DNA from: Fibrobacter sp. UWB15
Lineage (GTDB): Bacteria > Fibrobacterota > Fibrobacteria > Fibrobacterales > Fibrobacteraceae
Direction of reading: 5' to 3'
Length of the DNA stretch: 64,000 bases
NCBI RefSeq assembly: GCF_900177705.1
Contig: NZ_FXBA01000001.1
Location: 1,084,720 to 1,148,719 of the forward strand
Part shown: positions 9,752 through 18,940 of the stretch, one piece after another
Position numbering within the stretch: position 1 is the stretch's first letter
Layout: each line of letters begins with the position of its first letter
The notes under the pieces: generated by a model
Told to the model about the DNA's origin: nothing
Databases searched by the model: none
Seen by the model: the letters and a program-made list of their open reading frames with translations, nothing else
Made by a program: the position numbers and the translations under genes

Positions 9752-10531
9752 GTGCTTGATGTATTGAACCTACATTTCTCCTTTTACGACTGGCTCCTGA
9801 TTTTCATGGTGACGGCGTTGGGTACACTCAGCGCCTATTTGAAAGATCCCCAGCTGAAAGCGGTGACAGCCACCATTCCCATCCCTTGCGGTTTTGCCTA
9901 CATTGCCGTCGGGCTCCCGATGGGGACCGCTAATGCAATTTCGGGTTTCATGTGCTTTCTGTACGTGCATATCGTGCGCATTCTGCATTACAAAGTCAAG
10001 GTTCCGATTGTTCCGAGCATTATCGCGGGGCTCGCCTTCTTTGTGGCGCTAGGCACGTTCCTCATGCCGCGCATTCCCGATACCGAGGCCTGGTTCCTGG
10101 GCGCCTGCGCCTTCGACTTTGTCGTAGGCATTGTCATGTTCCAGACACAAAGCTACAAATCGGGTGTGCGCTACAAGACTCCGCTCCCCATTTACATCAA
10201 GGCGCCCGCCATCGCAGGCGTCGTAGGCGGACTCATGCTCATTAAGCGCCTGATGGGCGGATTCTGCACCAGTTTTCCGATGATGAATTCCATCGTGAGC
10301 TACGAGAGCCGCTATTCCCTGGGCGACCAGTGCAGGCAATTGCCGCTGTTCCTGATAGCAGGGCCGCTCATGTTCATCGAGATGCGCTACATTGAAATCG
10401 GTCTCGGGCTGAACCACTGGATTGTGCTCTTGTGCGGATACATCCTGTTTGCAGCCATTTATTGGCCGCTGAACAAGGAACTCAAACGCCGCAATGAGCA
10501 GGCGGAGAAAACTTATAGGAGTAGGAAGTAG
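9752..10531 (+). CDS. Multi-pass membrane protein, family not recognised
   Basis: About 259 aa from GTG 9752, with six or seven hydrophobic helices (DWLLIFMVTALGTLSAYL, SIIAGLAFFVALGTFL, IVLLCGYILFAAIYWPL). The frame is open back to 9689, but a TATATTTG box (9739-9746) ends five bases before GTG 9752, which suggests a leaderless transcript from that codon. The last codons and the TAG stop are formed by the first heptads of the tandem repeat at 10521. No catalytic motif was seen. Confidence 0.6.
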   Translation: MLDVLNLHFSFYDWLLIFMVTALGTLSAYLKDPQLKAVTATIPIPCGFAYIAVGLPMGTANAISGFMCFLYVHIVRILHYKVKVPIVPSIIAGLAFFVALGTFLMPRIPDTEAWFLGACAFDFVVGIVMFQTQSYKSGVRYKTPLPIYIKAPAIAGVVGGLMLIKRLMGGFCTSFPMMNSIVSYESRYSLGDQCRQLPLFLIAGPLMFIEMRYIEIGLGLNHWIVLLCGYILFAAIYWPLNKELKRRNEQAEKTYRSRK

Positions 10532-10611
10532 ACAGTTGGCAGTAGACAGTAGACAGTAGACTGTAGACAGTTGGCTGTGGGCTGTGGGCTATGGGCAGTG
10601 GGCTATGGCGG
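10521..10611. repeat. Degenerate heptanucleotide repeat, 13 units
   Basis: Thirteen consecutive 7-mers, GTAGGAA, GTAGACA, GTTGGCA, GTAGACA (x2), GTAGACT, GTAGACA, GTTGGCT, GTGGGCT (x2), ATGGGCA, GTGGGCT, ATGGCGG. The array overlaps the 3' end and stop codon of the upstream gene. Confidence 0.92.
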
Positions 10612-10682
10612 TAGGTGTGGGTTAAGTGTATAGCAAAAGCAATTTTACATCTAGAAGTTTGCAATTATTGTATATTATGAAT

Positions 10683-11777
10683 ATGAAAAAGAAATTCATT
10701 ACCGCAGCTCTTACCGCGTTCACGGTCATGGCCCTTTTCTCGGCATGTTCTGAGTCAAGCTCGTCCAGCAGCACTCCCGTGTCCCCGATTACAAGCGAAA
10801 CCGATTCTACCCAGGTGAACCCGCAGCAGCCCGACCAGCCGCAAGTTTCCCCGAAGGATTCTACCGAGGCCACCGAACCCGCGCCGATTACCAACCCCGT
10901 GGTTGACCCGATTTCAGGAGATTCTACAGTAACGGTACTTCCGACGCCCGAAGATACGAGCGCCCAGCAGCAGCCCGAAAATCCGGACACCTCTACGGTG
11001 ACGCCGCCCGAACCTGTCGTTGTCGCCTGCGCCGAAGGCGAAGTCCCCACTCCCGTGGATTTCCCGCAGAACGAATTTACCGACATCGGTGACGTTTACA
11101 AGAACATCCAGTGTAACGAAAAAGTGGTGTTCATGATCCGCCACGGTGAACGTTCCCGCAACTATTCCGGCAAAGAAGCTCCCCTGACCGATGACGGAAT
11201 CGAAGAAGCAATTGCCATGGGCGCAAAGCTCACTGGCCCTGGCGAATTCAAGTTCATTCATACCGGCTTTGTCCGTACCTATCAGACAGCCCTTTACGCC
11301 GCAGTAGGCCGTGGACAGGCTCAAGTTCTGGAAGACGGCACCGCCGTGAACTTTGTCGCCGACACGGTTACCCAACTTACGGACGGCTGGTTCATGAAGG
11401 ACAAGGAAAAGCGCGACGAATACCAGGCCGCCGACTCCACCCTCAAGAACGTGAACGTGATGTACGCCTACTGGGCTTACGAAGGCCTGTACACCGACGT
11501 GTTTTACGACTTGGAAGAACGCAGCAAGGAACTGTTGAACACCTACGTGCTCAAAGACGTGGCAAGCCTCCCCAAGTACACGCTGATCGCCTCTCACGAC
11601 CAGTTGCTGATGCCCCTGTTGGTCTACCTCACCAACAAGCAGATCGATTTGAAACTCCACAGCCCCACGCCGCCGCGTAACTGGCTCACCTTCCTCGCTG
11701 GCGTTGCCATTATCGTGAACGACAAGGGCGAACTCCGTTATGCGCCGATTAAGGGCGGTGCGACAGGCGTTGAATAA
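10683..11777 (+). CDS. Lipoprotein with histidine phosphatase domain
   Basis: About 364 aa. Signal peptide with lipobox (MALFSAC), then a Ser/Thr/Pro/Gln-rich linker to about residue 120. A histidine phosphatase (phosphoglycerate-mutase-like) domain follows: the phosphohistidine motif MIRHGERS, HTGFVRTYQTA with the second Arg, and the late catalytic His in IASHDQLLMPLL. It is exported and lipid-anchored, so it probably acts outside the cytoplasm on an unknown phosphoester. A TATATTAT box ends four bases before ATG 10683; ATG 10677 is also possible. Confidence 0.82.
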   Translation: MKKKFITAALTAFTVMALFSACSESSSSSSTPVSPITSETDSTQVNPQQPDQPQVSPKDSTEATEPAPITNPVVDPISGDSTVTVLPTPEDTSAQQQPENPDTSTVTPPEPVVVACAEGEVPTPVDFPQNEFTDIGDVYKNIQCNEKVVFMIRHGERSRNYSGKEAPLTDDGIEEAIAMGAKLTGPGEFKFIHTGFVRTYQTALYAAVGRGQAQVLEDGTAVNFVADTVTQLTDGWFMKDKEKRDEYQAADSTLKNVNVMYAYWAYEGLYTDVFYDLEERSKELLNTYVLKDVASLPKYTLIASHDQLLMPLLVYLTNKQIDLKLHSPTPPRNWLTFLAGVAIIVNDKGELRYAPIKGGATGVE

Positions 11778-11812
11778 TCCTGTTGAGAAACCATAAACAT
11801 AAATATGGATGC

Positions 11813-11848
11813 AAAGCGGCTTTTTTAGCCGCTTTTTCTTTTTTTTAG
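11813..11848 (+). terminator. Rho-independent terminator after phosphatase lipoprotein gene
   Basis: Stem AAAGCGGCT / AGCCGCTTT with a T5 loop, then a T-rich tract. Confidence 0.85.
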
Positions 11849-11856
11849 GTATTTTC

Positions 11857-11882
11857 AAAAAAAAAGCCCGGATTGTATCCGG
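11857..11882 (-). terminator. Hairpin with minus-strand T tract, upstream of GH74 gene
   Basis: CCGGAT-TGT-ATCCGG. On the minus strand it is followed by GC and nine T. It would stop antisense transcription coming out of the GH74 gene; no minus-strand gene ends here. Confidence 0.5.
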
Positions 11883-11902
11883 AACTATGCAATGGAGATG
11901 GC

Positions 11903-14455
11903 ATGTTTGGTAAAATGAAGGTTTTGACAGTCGCTTTGGGCATGGGAATGCTCGCAACCGCGGCAAATGCCGAAAAATACAACTGGGGCAACGTCCGTTT
12001 TGACGGCGGCGGATTCGTTTCTGCCGTGATTTTCCACCCCAAGGCCGAAAATTTACTGTATGCCCGCACCGACGTGGGTGGCATTTACCGTTTTGATTTC
12101 GAAAGAAAGACCTGGATTCCGCTGATGGACTTCATCTCGGAAAACGACAAGGGCCTTTACGGTACCGAAGCCTTCGCTCTCGACCCGAACGACCCCAAGC
12201 GCATTTATGTGCTGGCCGGCACGGGTTACTTTAGCAAGGGCCGCACCGCCGTGCTAAGGAGCGAAGATTACGGCGCCACCTGGGACACGACCTATGTGGA
12301 AATGCTCGCCCACGGCAACGGCATGGGCCGCCAAACCGGCGAAAAGCTGGCCGTAGACCCGAACAAGGGCAACATCGTTCTTTGCGGCAGCCGCACCAAG
12401 GGCGTGTACAAGAGTACCGACTACGGTAAAACCTGGACCAGCCTTTACAAGGTCGCTCTTTCGAGCGCCACCGAATCTAGCCTGAACGGAGTGAACGGCG
12501 TGAGCTTCGTGATGTTCGACCCGGCTCAGGGCAAGCTCGCCGACGGCAGCACCGCGACAATCTACATCGGCACTTCTGAAACCAAGGACAACCTGCAGGT
12601 GAGCCACGACGGCGGCGCCACCTGGGAAACCATCAAGGGGGTTCCCACGGGCCTGATGCCCCACCGCGCCAAAATCGTAGACGGCGACATGTACGTGACC
12701 TTTGCCGACGGCCCAGGCCCGTACAATATTGCAAGCGGCGGTTTCTATAAGTACAATATTGCAGGTGGCACCTGGACCGACCTGACTCCGAGCGATTCCG
12801 TGGAACACCAAGGCAGCACCACCAAGAGCTACGAAAAAGACAAGAGCTCCTACGGCGGCGTGGCAATCGACCCGACCGACAAGAATCACATCGTGATTTC
12901 GACGCTAGGCAAGTACACCGGACGCCACGTCACGGTCGACGAAAAAGAAAACTACGGCGACCGCATTTACTCCACCACTGACGGTGGCAAGACCTGGAAT
13001 CACGGCCAGCATTACAACGATATTCCAAACATTGACGCCAACGGCACCGCCTGGATTCCGGGCAACGCCATCCACTGGGCAGGTTCCTTGGAAATCAACC
13101 CGTTCAACAATAAGCAGGCTTGGGTCACCAGCGGTAACGGCATCTTTATGACCGAAGACATTTCGGCCAAGGTTCCCTTGTGGAAGTTCATGTCGAAGGG
13201 TATCGAAGAAACGGTTCCGCTCGACATCGTGAGCATTCCGGGTGGACCACTCGTGACTGCCATCGGCGACTACGACGGCGCCGCCTACGCCAACATCAAT
13301 GAAAGCACCAAGCGCCACACCCCGATTATCGGCACCACCGAAAGCATGGGTTACGCCCCGCTCACCGGAAGCCTATTGCGTACCGGCGTGATTACCGTGT
13401 ATGGCCAGTACGATTCCCAGAATTTTAACGTGATGTACCGTAGCGACGATATGGGCGCCACCTGGGACAGCGTTAAAACCACCCTCAAGGGCCCCAAAGG
13501 CTTGGTCGTGCTCTCTGCCGACGGCAAGGTCATGTTACACCGCCCTGACCAGGGCGCAACCGTTTACCGTTCTGCCGACAATGGCGCCACCTGGACCGCC
13601 GTTGAAACCGGTACCCAGACCAACTATTCCCGCATTGTCGCAGACCCCGTGAATCCCGACGTGTTCTACGTAATGGGCGGCATGGGTTCGCTTTATAAGT
13701 CGACCGACGGCGGCAAGACTTTTGCCGAAGCAGAAGCCCGCTTGCAGAACGAGCAAGCTGGTGAATACTACAACGGCGGCGGACTCATCCGTACCGTTCC
13801 CAAGAGAGAAGGACACCTGTGGGTCCCCATGGACCAGTCGCAAGTTTGGCAACCCAAGGGCTTTACTGAATACGGCCTCGCCTATTCCGAAAACGGCGGC
13901 AAGAGCTGGAACCGCTGCGAAGGCGCCTCGACCGCCATCGCCGTGGGCATCGGCAAGGCCAAGGAAGGCAGCGACTACGAAACCATCTTTATCTGGGGTG
14001 CGGCAAAGTCGGGTGATCCAATCGGCATTTACCGCAGCACCGACAAGTGCAAGACCTTTGAACGCGTGAACGACGACATGCACCAGTTCGGTGGCCCGGG
14101 CAACGGCAACTTCGTACAGGGCGACATGAACACCTTCGGCGTCGTATACATGAGCACCGTCGGCCGCGGCACCATCGTAGGCGCACCCGAAGGCACGGAA
14201 TTCATTACCAAGCTGAACCGCGTAAACGTTACGGCCAGCACCTTCATGCAGCTCGAAAAGCGGAACCTCCTTGTGAGCGCTCCTGCTGGCAGCAAGGTCG
14301 AAATCTTCGCTGCCAACGGAAAAATCGCCTTGTGCTCTACCCTCGAAAGCGAAAATGTCGTAAGCCTCGCCAAGCTCCCCGTGGGCAAGTACATGGCTCT
14401 CCTCAAGGATTCCCGCGGCAAGACACTTAACCAGAAGGCACTTGTAATCCGATAA
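11903..14455 (+). CDS. Secreted glycoside hydrolase family 74 xyloglucanase
   Basis: About 850 aa. Signal peptide (MFGKMKVLTVALGMGMLATA, cleavage near ANA). The mature start NWGNVRFDGGGFV then VIFHPKAENLLYARTDVGG is the GH74 signature; Asp in RTDVGG and Asp in AIGDYDGA are the expected catalytic pair. BNR-like Asp-box repeats (SxDxGxTW) recur through both seven-bladed propellers. GH74 enzymes cut beta-1,4-glucan in xyloglucan. The last 75 residues (from NVTASTFMQLEKRNLLV to the C-terminus) resemble a type IX secretion sorting domain, suggesting surface attachment. Start ATG 11903 has GGAG upstream; the open frame to 11873 lacks an ATG. Single-gene unit with its own terminator. Confidence 0.9.
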   Translation: MFGKMKVLTVALGMGMLATAANAEKYNWGNVRFDGGGFVSAVIFHPKAENLLYARTDVGGIYRFDFERKTWIPLMDFISENDKGLYGTEAFALDPNDPKRIYVLAGTGYFSKGRTAVLRSEDYGATWDTTYVEMLAHGNGMGRQTGEKLAVDPNKGNIVLCGSRTKGVYKSTDYGKTWTSLYKVALSSATESSLNGVNGVSFVMFDPAQGKLADGSTATIYIGTSETKDNLQVSHDGGATWETIKGVPTGLMPHRAKIVDGDMYVTFADGPGPYNIASGGFYKYNIAGGTWTDLTPSDSVEHQGSTTKSYEKDKSSYGGVAIDPTDKNHIVISTLGKYTGRHVTVDEKENYGDRIYSTTDGGKTWNHGQHYNDIPNIDANGTAWIPGNAIHWAGSLEINPFNNKQAWVTSGNGIFMTEDISAKVPLWKFMSKGIEETVPLDIVSIPGGPLVTAIGDYDGAAYANINESTKRHTPIIGTTESMGYAPLTGSLLRTGVITVYGQYDSQNFNVMYRSDDMGATWDSVKTTLKGPKGLVVLSADGKVMLHRPDQGATVYRSADNGATWTAVETGTQTNYSRIVADPVNPDVFYVMGGMGSLYKSTDGGKTFAEAEARLQNEQAGEYYNGGGLIRTVPKREGHLWVPMDQSQVWQPKGFTEYGLAYSENGGKSWNRCEGASTAIAVGIGKAKEGSDYETIFIWGAAKSGDPIGIYRSTDKCKTFERVNDDMHQFGGPGNGNFVQGDMNTFGVVYMSTVGRGTIVGAPEGTEFITKLNRVNVTASTFMQLEKRNLLVSAPAGSKVEIFAANGKIALCSTLESENVVSLAKLPVGKYMALLKDSRGKTLNQKALVIR

Positions 14456-14494
14456 AGCTTACCTTGTAAGATTTCCTTAACTTCCAAATACACA

Positions 14495-14527
14495 CAAAAA
14501 ATCCCCGGCTTCGGCCGGGGGTTTTTG
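14495..14527 (+). terminator. Rho-independent terminator of GH74 gene
   Basis: CCCCGGC-TTCG-GCCGGGG followed by GTTTTTG. A-rich on the other side, so it may also serve the convergent lipoprotein gene. Confidence 0.9.
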
Positions 14528-14568
14528 CAATGCTTTATTAGGCGAATTGAGCTAATGGAACTAGCCGA

Positions 14569-15114
14569 TTACTGAACGCTAATGGTATAGACTTCGGTAG
14601 CGTTAGCCTTGATGCTGACTTCGTCCGTTTCGTTTTCCATCAGCCAGAGGCTGCTTGGGCCGAAGGTCATCTTGATGACTGAACCGTCAGTTGTGAAAGA
14701 CGGGGTGAGTTCCGTACGGGTCTTGTGCAAAGCCGTACTCATGGAATGAAGCTTAATCACCTTGCCCTCGATTTTCCAGTCGCCATATACCGGGTAATCC
14801 AGGGGGTCCAACTTGGTGATGCCTGCCGTGGGCAGGTCAAATTCGAACTTGCCGTCTTCAGTAAAGATCATCTTGCCCGGAGCGGCGGAATAGCTGAAGC
14901 CCGGGAGAATTTCGTTATTGAGGTTTGCATTGGCAAGACCGATCATGTTCCAGGTACCCACCAGACATTCGGCAGTCGGAACTCCAGTCGTCAAGGCAGA
15001 AGCACATTCTTCGGCCTTTGTGGGCTTAGGGTCAGTAGAAGAATCGCCACAGGCGGCAAGCAAACCAATCGAGCAAAGAGCAGCTGCGAACGGAACCAAT
15101 AACATCTTTTTCAT
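14569..15114 (-). CDS. Small lipoprotein, function unknown
   Basis: 181 aa. Signal peptide MKKMLLVPFAAALCSIGLLA with lipobox LAAC. The mature part has the pattern of a small beta-barrel: CLVGTWNMIGL, then KMIFTEDGKFEFDLP and YPVYGDWKIEGKVIKL. This resembles lipocalin-like 'GTW' domains that test the effect of a variable in beta strands. No catalytic residue is recognised. Convergent with the GH74 gene. Confidence 0.7.
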   Translation of the reverse strand: MKKMLLVPFAAALCSIGLLAACGDSSTDPKPTKAEECASALTTGVPTAECLVGTWNMIGLANANLNNEILPGFSYSAAPGKMIFTEDGKFEFDLPTAGITKLDPLDYPVYGDWKIEGKVIKLHSMSTALHKTRTELTPSFTTDGSVIKMTFGPSSLWLMENETDEVSIKANATEVYTISVQ

Positions 15115-15257
15115 AGAATTTCCTCGTTTTCCTTTGAATATAAGTAATTCTTGTTGTAAAAATCAACAACATAATAAAGTTTACAATTATATTTTCTCCA
15201 TAATAATGGATTATTTTTATTTTAAGGGAAATTATTCCCTGTTGTTTGGAGTATATT

Positions 15258-16487
15258 ATGAAAAAAATTCTTTTAGGAGCAGCCTTCGTAATGGCTCTTT
15301 CTCAAGTAAACGCAGCCCCGGACCCGAATTTCCATATTTACTTGGCCTTTGGCCAGTCCAACATGGAAGGCCAGGGTGCTATCGAGCAACAGGACAAGTC
15401 TGTCGACGACCGATTCCAGGTTCTCTGGGCGGCCGATAACGGCTCCTGTTCCGGGAAGACTAAGGGCAAATGGTCTACTGCCGTGCCTCCGCTGGCGCAC
15501 TGCCAGGGTGCAAAGCTTGGCCCCACGGACTATTTCGGCCGCACGATGGTCGAAAAGACGGATTCACAAATCAAGGTGGGGGTTATCGTGGTGGCTGTTG
15601 CAGGATGCAGCATCAAGCTGTTCGACAAGGACCAATACAGAAGCTACGCCCAGGGTCAGCAGAGCTGGATGACCCAGCGCATTAACGATTATGGAGGAAA
15701 CCCCTATGGACGCCTGATCGAAATGGCCAAGAAGGCCCAGGAAGAAGGCGTTATCAAGGGTATTATTTTCCACCAGGGCGAAACGGATGCCGGTGACGGC
15801 AATTGGCCTTCTGCGGTCAAGAAGGTCTACGACAACATCATCAAGGACTTGGGCCTCGAAAACGACATTCCGTTCCTTGCGGGCGAAGTGCTGCGCAGCG
15901 GCGTGAGCAAGGGCGCGAACAACAACATCGCAAAGCTTCCGCAGCAGTCCAAGAACTTCTACGTGGTGTCTTCCGAAGGATTCAACCAGGCTTTGGGCGA
16001 CGGCCAGAACGTGCACTTCACCTCGCAGGAATACCGCGATTTTGGCAAGCGCTACGCCGAAAAGATGATCGAGGTCCTGGGCGACAAACTCAAGCCCGCC
16101 GCAACCGCCGAATCCAGCAGCAGCGTGGCCGAATCGAGCAGTAGCGCGGCTGAATCCAGCAGTAGCGAAGTCGCCTCCAGCTCTAGCCATAGCCATCACG
16201 GAGTTTCTTCTTCGTCAGAGGCAGGTACGGGCATTGCGCAGGCAAACCACTTTGCGGGCGGGGCGCTTACGGTGAACAAAGCCGGCAATGTGCAGTTGAG
16301 CCTTGCCAAGGCAACGCAGCTGACCGTCAAGATTTACTCTAGCCTCGGCAAGGAAGTGCTGGACTTGAGCGGCAACTACGCCGGAACAAACACTCTGGTG
16401 CTTGCAAACAGACTCCCGGCCGGGCGCTACGTAGTCAGTGCCCAGGGCGAGGGGTTCAAGGCCACTAAGCCTGTAATGGTAAAATAG
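15258..16487 (+). CDS. Acetyl xylan esterase, CE6/SASA family
   Basis: 409 aa. Signal peptide to about residue 20 (ALSQVNA). An SGNH-type esterase domain runs to about 275: nucleophile Ser in FGQSNMEGQG, oxyanion residues in FHQGETDAG, catalytic His in DGQNVHF. It removes acetyl groups from xylan, assisting hemicellulose use. A Ser-rich linker (ESSSS units, then a His/Ser stretch) leads to a C-terminal domain of about 70 residues ending in LPAGRYVVSAQGEGF. That domain is like the one on the GH74 protein and is probably a sorting signal. Start ATG 15258 has TGGAG upstream. The 3' end overlaps convergent trmO by 23 bp. Confidence 0.88.
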   Translation: MKKILLGAAFVMALSQVNAAPDPNFHIYLAFGQSNMEGQGAIEQQDKSVDDRFQVLWAADNGSCSGKTKGKWSTAVPPLAHCQGAKLGPTDYFGRTMVEKTDSQIKVGVIVVAVAGCSIKLFDKDQYRSYAQGQQSWMTQRINDYGGNPYGRLIEMAKKAQEEGVIKGIIFHQGETDAGDGNWPSAVKKVYDNIIKDLGLENDIPFLAGEVLRSGVSKGANNNIAKLPQQSKNFYVVSSEGFNQALGDGQNVHFTSQEYRDFGKRYAEKMIEVLGDKLKPAATAESSSSVAESSSSAAESSSSEVASSSSHSHHGVSSSSEAGTGIAQANHFAGGALTVNKAGNVQLSLAKATQLTVKIYSSLGKEVLDLSGNYAGTNTLVLANRLPAGRYVVSAQGEGFKATKPVMVK

Positions 16488-17271
16488 CGACGACCGTCAG
16501 GTGGTCGCCCTGCACTTGAAACTTGATTTCGAAGCCGGCGAACCTGATGCCGTAAATGCGGTCGGCGGACCTCTGGTACGCGGGCCGCGGGTCTTCGGAA
16601 AGCAGCTCCACAAGAGCTGCCTTTTTTTCTGCAGGGAATTTTACGCCGGCGGCACCAGATACTTCAGGGATATCGGCGGCATCGGGCGCAAATCCCGTGC
16701 ATTCAAGAACCGCTTGCGCCTCGGCGGCAAATTCGACTTCAAGCTTTTTAAAGCGCACGGCCTCGGCAAAGCCGCCAGTGGCCTCGGGCACGGAATCGGC
16801 GTACGGCAAGTAGGGCTTGATATCTACGATAGGCGTGCCGTCCATGAGGTCGGCGCCGCTGACCGTAATGGAGGGTGCATTCTCCCCCGTCAGGTTGATT
16901 TTTTCGATTTTGACGCAGCTCATGGCCAAGGGATTCGGCCTAAAGCTGCTGCGCGTCGCAAACACACCCAGCCGCGTATTGCCACCAAGACGGGGCGGGC
17001 GAACCGTCGGCTTCCAGGTATCGCGCACGTTCTCCGAAAAAATCCACAGCAGCCACAAGTGACTAAAGCCTTCCAGCCCACGCAACGCGTCGGCATTTTT
17101 GAATTCCGGCTCAAAGACAATCGTCGAACGCAAATTCTTCAAGAGCCCGCTCTGCCGCGGAATCCCGAACTTGTCCGGAAAATCGCTCCTGATGCGGGCA
17201 ATGACCTTGAAAGTTATCTCGTCGAACGATTGCACAGGACAATATATAGAATTTTCTATCTTTAAAAGCAT
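16465..17271 (-). CDS. trmO: tRNA t6A37 N6-methyltransferase TrmO-like
   Basis: About 268 aa. The N-terminal half is the TsaA/VirR (UPF0066) beta-barrel: ARIRSDFPDKFGIPRQSG, then FSHLWLLWIFSEN, PPRLGG, GVFATRSSFRPNP (SAM-binding region) and DLMDGTPIVDIKPYLPYAD. The C-terminal region covers the second TrmO domain (QRSADRIYGIRFAGF). The enzyme methylates threonylcarbamoyladenosine at tRNA position 37. ATG 17271, ATG 17289 and GTG 17235 are all possible starts; no strong ribosome binding site decides. Divergent from putP with almost no intergenic space. Confidence 0.87.
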   Translation of the reverse strand: MLLKIENSIYCPVQSFDEITFKVIARIRSDFPDKFGIPRQSGLLKNLRSTIVFEPEFKNADALRGLEGFSHLWLLWIFSENVRDTWKPTVRPPRLGGNTRLGVFATRSSFRPNPLAMSCVKIEKINLTGENAPSITVSGADLMDGTPIVDIKPYLPYADSVPEATGGFAEAVRFKKLEVEFAAEAQAVLECTGFAPDAADIPEVSGAAGVKFPAEKKAALVELLSEDPRPAYQRSADRIYGIRFAGFEIKFQVQGDHLTVVAILPLQA

Positions 17272-17289
17272 ACATAAAGGAGACGACAA

Positions 17290-18831
17290 ATGGTCTTAAC
17301 CGTTTTCATTTTATACCTGTTGATGATGCTTGGCATCGGCTTTTACTTCTCCAAGAAGGCGAACAGCCTGAATGCCTACTACCTGGGCAACCGCGGCATG
17401 AACAAGTGGGTCGTGGCGATGTCCGCACAGGCCTCCGACATGAGCGGCTGGCTCTTGATGGGCCTCCCGGGCGCCATCTTCGTGAGCGGTTTTTCCGAAG
17501 CGTGGATCGGCATCGGCCTCGTCATCGGTACGTACCTCAACTGGAAAATCGTGGGTCGCAGGCTCCGCAAGTACAGCCACTTCTGCGGCGACTCCATCAC
17601 GCTCCCCGACTTCTTTGCGAACCGCTTCCGCGACAACAAGGGAATCATCCGCGTCATCGCCTCGATTTTCATTCTCGCGTTCTTCCTGTTCTACACGGTT
17701 TCGGGCTTTGTGGCTAGCGCAAAACTCTTCGGCACCATCTTCGGCATGGACTACACCACGGGCCTTATCATCGGTGCGGTCGTCGTGGTGAGCTACACCT
17801 TCATGGGCGGATTTTTCGCCGTTTGCTGGACAGACTTTGTTCAGGCGACTATGATGCTTATCGCCGTCATCGCAATTCCCTCGATTATCATGGCCGGTTC
17901 GGGCGGTTTTGCCGCGACCATGGACGCCGTGAACGCGCAGAACCCCTACCTGTTGAGCCTGTTCACCAACGCCACCACCGGCAAGTCCATCGGTCTTATC
18001 GCCTTGATTTCTAGCCTCGCGTGGGGCCTCGGCTATTTTGGCATGCCGCACATTCTAGTGCGTTTCATGAGCATCAAGAACGCCGAAGACATCAAGTTCT
18101 CCCGCCGTGTCGCCATGATCTGGGTCACCATCTGCCTCGGTGCCGCCATCATGATCGCCATCCTCGGACGCTACTACGTAGAAGCGAACGGTATTACCGT
18201 CGCCGACCCGGAACGCATCTTCATGGTTCTCTGCCAGACGCTCTGCCACCCGGCTGTCGCCGCCATTCTCATGGCCGCTATCCTTGCCGCTATCATGAGT
18301 ACCGCCGACTCGCAGTTGCTGGTTTCTGCTTCTGCCTTCAGTAACGACCTCTACAAGCACCTGTTCCGCAAGAATGCAAGCAACAAGGAAGTCATGTGGG
18401 TGAGCCGCGGCGTGGTCGTACTCATTACGGTTATCGCGGTCATCGTGGCCATGCAGGGGGCGCCCAGCGCCGACGGCGCTAAACAGGGCAAGAGCTTCCT
18501 GGATGTCGTGATGAGCCTCGTGAGCTTTGCCTGGGGCGGTTTCGGCGCCACCTTCGGCCCGATTATGCTCCTCGCCCTGTTCTGGAAGCGTACCACGCTT
18601 CCGGGCGCCATCGCGGGCATGCTCGTGGGCGGCATCACCACCTTCGTGTGGAAGTTCTACCTCTCCGGATTCTCCGCCGAAATCTTCCAGATTTACGAGC
18701 TCGTGCCCGGCTTCGTGCTCAGCTTCGCGACCATCGTGATCGTAAGCCTCTGCACCAAGGCCCCCAGTAAGGAGATTCAGGAGGAATTCGATGCTGTGGA
18801 ACACACGCGCCTGAGCGATATGAAGCTGTAA
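17290..18831 (+). CDS. putP: Sodium/proline symporter
   Basis: 513 aa inner-membrane transporter of the solute:sodium symporter family with about 13 helices. Family motifs are YYLGNRGMNKWVVAMSAQAS, DMSGWLLMGLPG and FGMPHILVRFM. The helix around AIMSTADSQLLVSAS carries the conserved Ser/Thr of the sodium site. AAGGAGACGACAA before ATG is a strong ribosome binding site. Paralogous pantothenate or glucose symporters are less likely given the PutP-type N-terminus. Confidence 0.92.
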   Translation: MVLTVFILYLLMMLGIGFYFSKKANSLNAYYLGNRGMNKWVVAMSAQASDMSGWLLMGLPGAIFVSGFSEAWIGIGLVIGTYLNWKIVGRRLRKYSHFCGDSITLPDFFANRFRDNKGIIRVIASIFILAFFLFYTVSGFVASAKLFGTIFGMDYTTGLIIGAVVVVSYTFMGGFFAVCWTDFVQATMMLIAVIAIPSIIMAGSGGFAATMDAVNAQNPYLLSLFTNATTGKSIGLIALISSLAWGLGYFGMPHILVRFMSIKNAEDIKFSRRVAMIWVTICLGAAIMIAILGRYYVEANGITVADPERIFMVLCQTLCHPAVAAILMAAILAAIMSTADSQLLVSASAFSNDLYKHLFRKNASNKEVMWVSRGVVVLITVIAVIVAMQGAPSADGAKQGKSFLDVVMSLVSFAWGGFGATFGPIMLLALFWKRTTLPGAIAGMLVGGITTFVWKFYLSGFSAEIFQIYELVPGFVLSFATIVIVSLCTKAPSKEIQEEFDAVEHTRLSDMKL

Positions 18832-18841
18832 TCAAAATTGT

Positions 18842-18865
18842 CATCCTGAGCGAAGCCGAAGGATC
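18842..18865. repeat. Intergenic palindromic unit ATCCTGAGCGAAG..AAGGAT
   Basis: An imperfect palindrome (TCATCCTGAGCGAAGCCGAAGG) downstream of putP. An inverted copy lies at 31347-31370 after hisS. Confidence 0.75.
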
Positions 18866-18877
18866 TCAAATGAAAGA

Positions 18878-18905
18878 GGCCCGCAGATGCGGGCCTTCAT
18901 TTTAT
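18878..18905 (+). terminator. Rho-independent terminator of putP
   Basis: GGCCCGCA-GA-TGCGGGCC followed by a T-rich tract. Confidence 0.85.
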
Positions 18906-18940
18906 TTCCAGGGATTCACCCTAAGTCACTTGTCGTATTC

